DNA of 32,971 bases from a virus: positions 1-32,971 of IMG/VR virus record IMGVR_UViG_3300050821_002755; one strand, given 5' to 3'. Under the pieces are notes generated by a model, which was not told the DNA's origin, searched no databases, and saw only the letters and a program-made list of their open reading frames with translations. This document shows positions 25,006-32,900 of this stretch, piece by piece; within the stretch, counting starts at the first letter, position 1, and every line of letters starts with the position of its first letter. The translations under genes and the position numbers were made by a program.

Positions 25006-25248
25006 ACAATAGAAACAGAAATTGCAACCAGTTTATCTATAAACTTACAATGTGATTATGATGAAGAAAAACAGAAATTCATTATAAACATTGATGTTAA
25101 TGATAAAACCGCATCAGTTGAAATATATCCTGATTACTTAGATGGATTAAATCTATTAGGTAAAGGTATATTTAATGTAATTGATGAGACGCTACGCAAC
25201 ACCGTAGCGGCATATTTAAAACAAATAGTAAATGAAAAGGAAATATAA
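25003..25248 (+). CDS. Small acidic protein, MTxET type, copy 1
   Basis: An 81-residue protein starting MTIETEIATSL and ending NEKEI. Its start resembles the next gene (MTTETQVTQI) and both end in EKEI, although the middle differs. It contains a GC-rich hairpin at 25190-25209 that encodes ETLRNTVA. Function unknown. Confidence 0.6.
   Translation: MTIETEIATSLSINLQCDYDEEKQKFIINIDVNDKTASVEIYPDYLDGLNLLGKGIFNVIDETLRNTVAAYLKQIVNEKEI
25190..25209 (+). repeat. GC-rich hairpin inside a coding region
   Basis: CGCTACG-CAACAC-CGTAGCG forms a perfect 7-bp stem with a 6-base loop. It is strikingly GC-rich for this genome and recalls the GCGTTGCGC stretch at 19656-19664 in the structured interval. Confidence 0.6.
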
Positions 25249-25249
25249 A

Positions 25250-25624
25250 ATGACAACAGAGACACAAGTTACACAAATTACAAATAGTATAAATAATATA
25301 CTACAAAGAGATTATAAATTAAAGTCTCTTACATATATTAAGAAAACATTACTATGTAAACAATTGGATGAATATTATCAAATTAATGATATATTTAAAG
25401 ATTTCTCAATTTTTTTATATGAGGATGAATCAATAGGATTTTTTGTAAACCTATCAACTAAATCTGTGGATTCTGATAAAGAAAAAACCGTTATATTACC
25501 CAATGATTATAATAGTTTTGAAGAAGTTATTAACTTTATTAATGGATACTTTGATGATGTTTATTTTTCCATTAGTTATTTAAGAGATAAAAAAATAAAC
25601 ATAATAATTGAAAAGGAAATATAA
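25250..25624 (+). CDS. Small protein, MTxET type, copy 2
   Basis: A 124-residue protein from ATG 25250 (MTTETQVTQI), which lies two bases after the previous stop; an in-frame ATG at 25232 would add MKRKYK. Ends DKKINIIIEKEI, combining the KIN-type and EKEI-type ends seen in other genes of this block. The middle is acidic alpha/beta. Unknown function. Confidence 0.6.
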   Translation: MTTETQVTQITNSINNILQRDYKLKSLTYIKKTLLCKQLDEYYQINDIFKDFSIFLYEDESIGFFVNLSTKSVDSDKEKTVILPNDYNSFEEVINFINGYFDDVYFSISYLRDKKINIIIEKEI

Positions 25625-25997
25625 AACAACTGATATAATTCAGCAGTTAGTTAAGATGAGGTTAGAGAAATCTGCCAGTAGCCATACTATGTTATCATTT
25701 CTTATGGAAGAATTAGGTAAGGCTAAGACACAAGCCTATCAATTAATGCAAAAAGCTGATAAATATATCACAGATATATATAAAGACCACGCTATTGATG
25801 CACTAGAGAGAGCAGTTGCTGACTTAGAAGAACAAAAAGAACGTGCAAAGAAAGAAGGTGATAGAAAATTAGAACTGGAAATAAAAAAAGAAATCAATAA
25901 GATACAAGGATTATATGTTGAGAAGCACCAAATTGATGGTGTGATAAAGATTCCAGATACAATAACCTTTATCTTACCACCAGATAAAGATGAATAA
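25608..25997 (+). CDS. terS: Terminase small subunit
   Basis: A 129-residue protein with the small-terminase layout: an N-terminal helix-turn-helix-like DNA-binding part (SASSHTMLSFLMEELGKAKT, QAYQLMQKA), a long charged oligomerisation helix (residues about 55-105, ALERAVADLEEQKERAKK), and a tail IQGLYVEKHQIDGVIKIPD, a pattern common in terminases of Bacteroidota phages. It selects phage DNA for packaging and recruits the large subunit. The start is TTG at 25608 inside the preceding gene's end; ATG 25656 would cut into the DNA-binding helix. Confidence 0.7.
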   Translation: MKRKYKTTDIIQQLVKMRLEKSASSHTMLSFLMEELGKAKTQAYQLMQKADKYITDIYKDHAIDALERAVADLEEQKERAKKEGDRKLELEIKKEINKIQGLYVEKHQIDGVIKIPDTITFILPPDKDE

Positions 25998-26298
25998 GAA
26001 ACAAGCAGAAGAAATTAGTAATGAACTAAATAATTGGTTTAATTATTTTGATATAGATTTATGTTCTGAATTCAAATTCACTCAATATATCTATGTTTAT
26101 TACCTGATAGTTTGTGATGGTAAACCTAAGAAGAAACAATTGGGTACATTCGGTGATACTAGAACCTTAGATTATATTACTACAAGAATAAGTGAAATTA
26201 TGTGTGATCATAATATTAAACAAGGTGATAATTGTTCTTATAAAGACTATATCATTCATTTAAGAGAGAGTAAAATAAATAAAATAATAGATGACTAA
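25990..26298 (+). CDS. Hypothetical protein, AEEISNELNNWFNY type, copy 1
   Basis: A 102-residue protein starting MNKKQAEEISNELNNWFNYF and ending LRESKINKIIDD. The first 20 residues are almost the same as in the next gene, and the end matches the next two genes, while the centre is unrelated. It overlaps terS by 8 bp. Lies between the two terminase genes. Unknown function. Confidence 0.65.
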   Translation: MNKKQAEEISNELNNWFNYFDIDLCSEFKFTQYIYVYYLIVCDGKPKKKQLGTFGDTRTLDYITTRISEIMCDHNIKQGDNCSYKDYIIHLRESKINKIIDD

Positions 26299-26941
26299 GA
26301 AAGAAGCAGAAGAAATTAGTAATGAATTGAATAATTGGTTTAATTATTTAGATATAGGTATAGTTTCTAAAGTTAAATTACATAAATTAATAGACCCAGG
26401 ATATAAATCCTATTGGGTTAAGATTTATTATATGAATAATTTATGCGCATATTTTCACGATGATAAATTAGTTAATATTATTAAACATATTGAACTTCTA
26501 ATACACGATATTATTAAAAAACTATGCCTTCTAATACACGATTTTATAAATTATAAAAATTACAGACATCATATAGATAGAGATAGTAAAATAAATAAAA
26601 TAATAGATGAATATGAATAGAGATAAATTAAGAGAAGAAATACAACAATATTATGCAAGTGGTGAAGACAAACTTCTTGAGTTTTGGCCCGTTGTAGGAC
26701 TTACATATGAAACACCAAATGATATATACTTTGATATTAGTAGAGATAATAGGTTTACTGATAAGTCTTTTGAGATATCATCAAATGATTTTAATAATGT
26801 AAAGGAAGCAATAAATCATTTAAATAATCTAATGCTATCAACAATAACAGAACCTCAAGATATATGGGATTACTTTCAAAAAGATAGTTATCCTATACTA
26901 TCCGTTATAAGGAATGTAAGAATAAATAAAATAATAGATGA
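26274..26941 (+). repeat. Three copies of a junction sequence at gene ends
   Basis: AATAAATAAAATAATAGATG followed by A occurs exactly at 26274-26294, 26590-26610 and 26921-26941. Each encodes the end of one protein (KINKIIDE) and contains the ATG of the next gene (26291, 26607, 26938). A looser form, AAAAATATTATAGATGA, joins the genes at 21841. Confidence 0.9.
26291..26620 (+). CDS. Hypothetical protein, AEEISNELNNWFNY type, copy 2
   Basis: A 109-residue protein starting MTKKEAEEISNELNNWFNYL and ending DSKINKIIDEYE. Contains an internal repeat (LLIHDIIKKL, then LLIHDFINYK; DNA TTCTAATACACGAT at about 26495 and 26528). The ATG lies inside the shared junction sequence of the previous gene. Confidence 0.65.
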   Translation: MTKKEAEEISNELNNWFNYLDIGIVSKVKLHKLIDPGYKSYWVKIYYMNNLCAYFHDDKLVNIIKHIELLIHDIIKKLCLLIHDFINYKNYRHHIDRDSKINKIIDEYE

Positions 26942-26948
26942 AGAATGA
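26607..26948 (+). CDS. Hypothetical protein ending RINKIIDEE
   Basis: A 113-residue acidic protein (DKLREEIQQYYASGEDKLLE; NNVKEAINHLNNLMLS). It shares only the C-terminal peptide with the two genes before it. Start may be ATG 26607 or 26613 (MNMN). The large-terminase ATG lies within its last codons. Confidence 0.65.
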   Translation: MNMNRDKLREEIQQYYASGEDKLLEFWPVVGLTYETPNDIYFDISRDNRFTDKSFEISSNDFNNVKEAINHLNNLMLSTITEPQDIWDYFQKDSYPILSVIRNVRINKIIDEE

Positions 26949-28098
26949 TTTACAAATTAAAGGCACATACGTATTTGTAAAGAATCAAAAAGCCTTTGAA
27001 AATGGTCATAGATATATTATTAACCAAGGTGGTGCCAGATCATCCAAAACTCACTCTATATTACAATTATTGATATCAATATGCCTTTTGAAACCCAATA
27101 CAAAGGTAACAATTGTAAGAAGATCACTACCATTACTTAGAAGAACATCCTATGGTGAATTTATTAAGCTATTAAAATCAATGAATCTATATTCATTAAA
27201 TAACCATAATAAGACAAGTAACATATATACCTTCCATAACGACTCATCAATTGAATTCTTTGGTGTTGTTGAAGCAAAAGACCTTAAAGGTGCTGAAAGG
27301 GATATATTATTCTGTAATGAAGCCAATGAATTGTCATATGAAGAATTCTTTCAATTGAACATAAGAACTAAATATACCATATTTATGGACTTTAACCCAT
27401 CTGATACAACAAGTTGGGTATATGATCTTATTAAAGATGATAGAGCCATCTTAATTAAATCTACCTATAAAGATAATCCTTATCTCCCACCTTCTCAGTT
27501 AGAAGAATATAATAGACTAATCAATTGTGATCCTAATATGTATAGAATATATGCATTAGGTGAAGTTCCATTTGCATCATCCAAAGTATATAACCACTTT
27601 AGACAATATGCTGATGATATCGAACCAGAAGAATGGTGCTATGGATTAGATTTTGGTTATACGCACCCTTGTGCGTTAGTTAAAGTTATGTGGAAAGAGA
27701 ATAAGATATATGTAGAAGAGTTATTATATGAAAGTAATCTAACAACAACAGACTTAATTAATAGGATGAGAATCATTATTAGCGATAATAAACCAATTTA
27801 TTGTGATAGTGCCAGACCAGATATCATTGAAGAACTAAAAAGATTTGGATTAAACGCCAGAGAGAGTGATAAGAAAGTAAAAGAAGGAATAAATGAAGTT
27901 AGAGTTAGTGAAATCTATATTAATATAGAATCTGTTAATATATGGAAAGAATATAAAGTTTATTCTTATAAGACAAAGGGTGAGACTATTCTTGAAGAGG
28001 TAATTAAAGAGAATGATGATGCCTTAGATGCGATGAGGTATGCAATCTTTAGCAGTAAGAGAACAAAGAAGGATTTAAGAAAGATAAGATTTTACTAA
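26938..28098 (+). CDS. terL: Terminase large subunit
   Basis: A 386-residue protein with complete ATPase and nuclease parts. Walker A is GGARSSKT (about residues 31-38); Walker B is DILFCNEANE (about 122-131); the coupling region is FMDFNP. The nuclease has GLDFGYTHPCALVKV, IYCDSARPDIIEELK and ENDDALDAMRYAIF, carrying the three acidic sites. It is of the Terminase_3 / PBSX type. It powers DNA packaging through the portal and cuts the DNA. Short but complete. Its ATG overlaps the previous gene by 11 bp. Confidence 0.92.
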   Translation: MKNDLQIKGTYVFVKNQKAFENGHRYIINQGGARSSKTHSILQLLISICLLKPNTKVTIVRRSLPLLRRTSYGEFIKLLKSMNLYSLNNHNKTSNIYTFHNDSSIEFFGVVEAKDLKGAERDILFCNEANELSYEEFFQLNIRTKYTIFMDFNPSDTTSWVYDLIKDDRAILIKSTYKDNPYLPPSQLEEYNRLINCDPNMYRIYALGEVPFASSKVYNHFRQYADDIEPEEWCYGLDFGYTHPCALVKVMWKENKIYVEELLYESNLTTTDLINRMRIIISDNKPIYCDSARPDIIEELKRFGLNARESDKKVKEGINEVRVSEIYINIESVNIWKEYKVYSYKTKGETILEEVIKENDDALDAMRYAIFSSKRTKKDLRKIRFY

Positions 28099-28099
28099 A

Positions 28100-28125
28100 A
28101 CACACTTTTAGAACTTAATATATAT
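28100..28125 (+). promoter_or_regulatory. Conserved promoter-like motif after the large terminase
   Basis: ACACACTTTTAGAACTTAAT followed by ATATAT, two bases after the terminase stop. Here the next ATG (28149) is 23 bases downstream, so unlike the other copies a leader is possible. It would drive the GIY-YIG, tail-chaperone and fibre genes. Confidence 0.7.
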
Positions 28126-28148
28126 GGTAAGAAAAATAATTAAATACT

Positions 28149-28565
28149 ATGATAAAAGAAGATTTAAAAAATTTAAAAATTAAAATCACTTGGGAATATG
28201 TTGATGGAAAAATACTTAATGAGTATTTTATAAATGACAAAGTTGTTTCTGAAATTTTTTGTACATCATTTATAGATGAAGAAAATATATCAAAATATAT
28301 TGTAGAAAAATTGAATCGTGTAATTGATTCTTATAAAACATCAATACAACCAATTAGAAAAATACAACCGCATAAATGTAAATGCATTAATGTTGATTAT
28401 TATTGGGAAGGAGTACTTGAATTAAATAAAGAGTATGAATTTTCAAAGAATAAAAATCACAGTCAGAGATATTCAATCTATGATAACGGAAAAATATTAT
28501 GTGAATTTGATAATACAAAAGGATTTAAAGTAAATATGATTGAATTAAAAAATGAAAACAACTAA
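28149..28565 (+). CDS. Hypothetical protein with a small C-terminal beta domain
   Basis: A 138-residue protein. The N-terminal half is alpha/beta (LKIKITWEYVDGKILNEYFI). The C-terminal half (HKCKCINVDYYWEGVLELNK, EYEFSKN..., CEFDNTKGFKVNMIELK) has the Cys-Ile strand, Gly turn and Tyr spacing of the 20.4-21.6 kb small-protein array, so the two may be distantly related. Function unknown. Confidence 0.6.
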   Translation: MIKEDLKNLKIKITWEYVDGKILNEYFINDKVVSEIFCTSFIDEENISKYIVEKLNRVIDSYKTSIQPIRKIQPHKCKCINVDYYWEGVLELNKEYEFSKNKNHSQRYSIYDNGKILCEFDNTKGFKVNMIELKNENN

Positions 28566-28574
28566 TAACCACAT

Positions 28575-29045
28575 ATGAATACAATTAGACCAGGTCACAA
28601 AGAAACAGGTGTTCAGGAAGTTTATATAGGACCATATAATGGTAATACATTACAATACCTTTCTGATATACCAGAAGGTGCTGTTGGATTTGTATATAAA
28701 ATAACTAATGAACTAGATGGTAGGATATACATAGGTAAGAAACAGTTCTATTCTAATACAAGAGTTAAAATAGGAGTTAAAGAAAAGAAATTAACAAAGA
28801 CAAGGAAGATATATAAGACAATTATAAAAGAAAGTAATTGGAAAGAATATAATAGTTCTTGTGAAGAGTTAAAGAAAGATATTAATGACTTAGGTATAAG
28901 TAATTTTAGTAAAGTAATAATTGAAATATGTTATTCAAAGGCTGATTTAAATTATAAAGAAGTATGGTATCAATTTAAATATGATGTATTAAATACACCA
29001 TCTTATAATGGTAATATTTTAGGTAAGTATTATAAAAAAAAATAA
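28575..29045 (+). CDS. GIY-YIG homing-type endonuclease with a tail-tube-derived N-terminus
   Basis: A 156-residue protein. Residues 38-156 form a GIY-YIG nuclease: GFVYKITN (39-45), GRIYIGKK (49-56), the SNWKEYNSSCEELKKDI block (87-103), catalytic-type Glu129 in NYKEVWYQF, and a C-terminal ending typical of Seg-like enzymes. Residues 12-28 (GVQEVYIGPYNGNTLQY) match the phage's own tail tube protein (GIQEIYIGTYNGNALQY), with 46 of 51 bases equal. This shows that a piece of the tube gene is fused upstream of the nuclease. Free-standing GIY-YIG enzymes of this kind spread by cutting related genomes. Confidence 0.8.
   Translation: MNTIRPGHKETGVQEVYIGPYNGNTLQYLSDIPEGAVGFVYKITNELDGRIYIGKKQFYSNTRVKIGVKEKKLTKTRKIYKTIIKESNWKEYNSSCEELKKDINDLGISNFSKVIIEICYSKADLNYKEVWYQFKYDVLNTPSYNGNILGKYYKKK
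28608..28658 (+). repeat. Copied segment of the tail-tube gene
   Basis: 28608-28658 aligns without gaps to 13089-13139 (46 of 51 identical, same frame). Beyond it the two sequences diverge, apart from a GF pair nine to ten codons on. Confidence 0.9.
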
Positions 29046-29061
29046 AAATATATATAATAGT

Positions 29062-29709
29062 ATGAAGATAATAAATTACGGTAATGACCAAATCAATTTC
29101 CCAACAAGTTTTGAAGACTTTACATTAAGTCAGTTTTATAAATTACAAGAACTTACTAATAAAAAGAATACTATGACAGAAGGAGTATTCGCATTAAAGA
29201 GTTTAGGGTTACTTATTAATAAAGATTATAACTATATGCTCAATTTGCCTGATGAAATATTCAATCAGATGAATGAATTGAATAAAGAATTGAATTATAC
29301 ACCAGTATATACCCCTAAAGAAGTTATTGTTATTAATGGAGTTAATTATGTTCCTAAATCAGATATGAATAAAACATTGCAAGGTGAGAAAGTAACAATT
29401 TCAGCATCTAATGATAATGAAACAGACCCTGAGAAGATAGCATTTAATATATTATCTATATTAATCAGACCAGGACACACAGAAATTAATGCTGAGATGG
29501 GTGGTAAAGAAATATGGAAACAAGATCCATTAGATGCTGATCCATTTATAATCAATTTTAGAAAAGAACAATTCAAAGAACACTTGAAAGCGTGTGATGC
29601 ATTACCAACTCTCAATTTTTTTTTGAATGGGAACGAGAAATTATCGAAAACTATCAAGACCTCTTCAGCAACCCAGTCCAAAACCCGCAAGAAACGCGTA
29701 AAAGCATAA
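29062..29709 (+). CDS. Tail assembly chaperone (gpG-like)
   Basis: A 215-residue acidic/helical protein directly upstream of a second overlapping frame, as in the lambda G/GT pair. The N-terminal part (INFPTSFEDFTLSQFYKLQE) is typical of tail assembly chaperones. Near the end a run of nine T residues (29616-29624) allows a -1 shift. Without the shift the last 28 residues are basic and Ser/Thr-rich (NEKLSKTIKTSSATQSKTRK), looking like out-of-frame sequence. It probably coats the tape measure during tail assembly. Confidence 0.7.
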   Translation: MKIINYGNDQINFPTSFEDFTLSQFYKLQELTNKKNTMTEGVFALKSLGLLINKDYNYMLNLPDEIFNQMNELNKELNYTPVYTPKEVIVINGVNYVPKSDMNKTLQGEKVTISASNDNETDPEKIAFNILSILIRPGHTEINAEMGGKEIWKQDPLDADPFIINFRKEQFKEHLKACDALPTLNFFLNGNEKLSKTIKTSSATQSKTRKKRVKA

Positions 29710-29906
29710 GTGAACCTACTATTGATAGTAGTTTTTCTTGGATAGCTATGATGGATAGATTATCGAATGGTGATATAACAAAACACGAAGCCATTTATAA
29801 TTTGAATTATATAGAGTGTTTAAATTTATATGCTTATTGGCACCAGAGAGATAGAGTGAACGAACATATGAATAAGAAATATAAACAACAAAATAAATTA
29901 AGATAA
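29062..29906 (+). CDS. Tail assembly chaperone GT fusion made by -1 frameshift
   Basis: If ribosomes slip back one base at TTTTTTTTT (29616-29624), the frame continues from GAA at 29625 to TAA at 29904-29906, giving about 281 residues. The extension has a natural protein composition (FEWEREIIENYQDLFSNPVQ, WIAMMDRLSNGDITKHEAIY, ECLNLYAYWHQRDRVNEHMN) and fills the otherwise empty gap up to the fibre gene at 29910. This is the classical gpG/gpGT arrangement. A miscalled T-run in a single gene is the alternative explanation. Confidence 0.75.
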
Positions 29907-29909
29907 AAA

Positions 29910-32900
29910 ATGGCTTCAGATACACAGAGTTTACAAAAGATTTATTCAATAATACAAGATTTAGCACTTAGAAATAAGATGGTTGCTGCTTGTCAATTCG
30001 GACCAACCTGGAATATAGGAACATCTAATATACTTACCCCATTTGTATGGGTAGAGCCAACTGAAACGACAATTGTTTATTCTTCAACAGGTATGGGAAC
30101 TCAATTATTTGGGTTTAATATCTATTGTATGGATAGGATTAACAAAGGAGATGATAACTGGATAGAAACTCAATCTGATACCAGATATATTATCGAAACA
30201 ATGGTTGCTCAAATAGATAGTCACCCTTATTTCATTGCTAATAATATTGCATTCATAAGTGATCAAACACTTGAACCAATGGTTGAAGAATCAGATATCA
30301 ATTGTAATGGTTGGGTATGGAGATGTAGGCTTAATATGCCACTTAGATATGGTATTTGTAACACACCATACTATCCAGTTACTGGATTCACAGTTAGTTT
30401 AAATAGTAATATAGCAGAATATAGATTAATAGGTGCAACGGGACCCCAAGGCCCGATTGGACCAACTGGACCTCAAGGTGCAACTGGTGCCACAGGTATA
30501 GGAGTGACTGGACCAACTGGAACATCAGGTAGCATAGGCGCAACTGGTCCAACTGGTGCAACAGGACCTCAAGGTGATATTGGAGCAACCGGCGCAACCG
30601 GCATATCTGGAGCAACAGGATATGGAGTTACACAATCTTGGCAAGATACGTTGGATGTAAGTTCAACTCTTAATAAAGATAATACTGCCGATGTTAATGG
30701 ATATTCTTTTACATTCACAGATGTTTTTGATTTCAATGCTAGAATAATAGATAAATTTAGTATTACTGATACAGATAGTTTTGCATCTCTATTAGATGTA
30801 GATGTTAATGGTAATTTTAATTTATATAGTTTAATTGATACTTTTCATAATAATACTTTTAGTATCGATATTGAAGGTAATCTTTCTTTACAAGGCTCCA
30901 ATGATGGTACAACATACTTTCAAACATTTCAAGTAGATAATACAGGTCAAATTATATCACATAGTATTGTAAATGGTGTTCAAAATGAGATATTTAATAT
31001 TACAAGTGATGGTTCATTATATCTTAATTCATCTAATAGTGGAGATGGTACTGGATTCTTAAATACTTTTAATATTGATGATTATGGTGAGATGATATTA
31101 GCATCTAATATAAATGTTAGGTCAAATGTAACACTTATAGTAGATAGATATGGTAATATGAATGTGAGAGGTGATGGTAATACAGGTGATGGTACAAATT
31201 ATCAGAATACATTACAATTAAGTAGAAGTGGTGAATTTGAAGTTATATCTAATTTCAATGGTATTTCTAATACAACATTAGATATTAGTGATGATGGAAC
31301 TCTTCAATTAAATGGTGATGGTAATGCAGGTGATGGTACTGGTTTTGTTAATATTCTATATGTTGGTGATACTGGATTCTTTAAATTATTCAGTAATTTA
31401 GGTGGTGTTCAAAATGAAACTTTACAAATAGGTGTTGATGGAGATTTAACATTATTTGGTGATGATGGTAGAGGTGATGGAACTGGTTTTGTTGAAACAT
31501 TTAATATTAATTGGGATGGTTATACTACTATATTTTCTAACATTATTGGTAACCAAAATCAAACACTTAATATAGATAATGAAGGTAATTTTAATATTTA
31601 TGGTGATAGTGGAAGTGCTGATGGGACTAATTTTCAGAAAACATTTGGAATAGATGACCAAGGTCAATTAGTCTTACAATCAAACATTAATGGCTCTTCT
31701 AATGGAACATTTAATATAGATAGATTTGGAGTACTAAACTTATTAGGTGATGGTGGTGCAGGAGATGGTACAAATTTTAATACTACATTTAATATAGACC
31801 CAAGTGGTCAAATATTTGCTTTTGCGAATATAAATGGTACTCAAAATCAAATATTAGGACTAGGTAAATATGGTAATTTTTCTATATTAGCATCATTTGA
31901 TGATACTGGTGATTCATATATAGGTTCATTTGAAGTTAGTTCTGATGGTAGTTATAGTTTTAGTAATACTCAATTCAATGCAAATATTCTTTATTCTACT
32001 GCTGTTGGTGAATTTACATTATATAGTATTATCAATACTCAAAATGTTACTTTACATTTATCTGATGAAGGCTACTTTAGTATTAATGGTGATGGTGGAA
32101 ATAATGATGGAACTGGATTCCAACAAACATTATCATTAAGTGAATCTGGTTATTTTGTTATCAATTCAAATATATCAGGTAATCAAAATCAAACATTATC
32201 ATTAGATACATTTGGTGAATTTCATATCAACGGATGTGGTATTGATACTACAACCTATGTAAATACATTCGTAATAGATAGACAAGGTTTTCTACAAGTA
32301 TATTCTAATTTGAACGGCATACAAAATGAAACTTTCCAAGTAGATAAAGAAGGTGGATTAACATTATGGGGTGATGCTGATTATGGGGATGGTACCGGAT
32401 TTCAAAACACATTTCAAGTTACATCAACAGGTATATTAAATCTATGGTCTAACTTAGTTGGTACTACACCAATACAAACATTTCAAATAGATGATAATGG
32501 TAATTTAAATGTATATGGTATAGTATCAGGTGTTCAATATAATACTTTATTCTTAGATAGTTATGGAAACTTCCAATTATTTGCTGCTACAACTCTTGGT
32601 GTAAATAATACATTTACTGTTACTAATAGTGGAGTTGCATATATTAATAGTATTATTGATGGGTTTAATAATACAACATTTTCTATAGATAATGAAGGTA
32701 ATTTTACATTATCAGGTGATGGTGGTAATAATGATGGAACTGGATTTTTCCCAACATTAACTATAGATAATGAAGGTGATTTTAATTTATATTCTAATAT
32801 ATCAGGTAATCAAAATAATACACTTAGTATAGGTAATAATGGTGACTTTAGATTAAATATATTAAATGGTTCTTTTAATCCTACATTAGAAATAAATGTT

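Noticed and set aside
29346-29690. Antisense ORF of 114 residues opposite the tail chaperone
   Set aside because: No start signal and it overlaps a well-supported gene along its whole length.
31452-32139. Short ORFs on both strands within the fibre repeat region
   Set aside because: Ile/Ser/Thr- or Leu/Val-rich shadow translations of the repeated fibre sequence.
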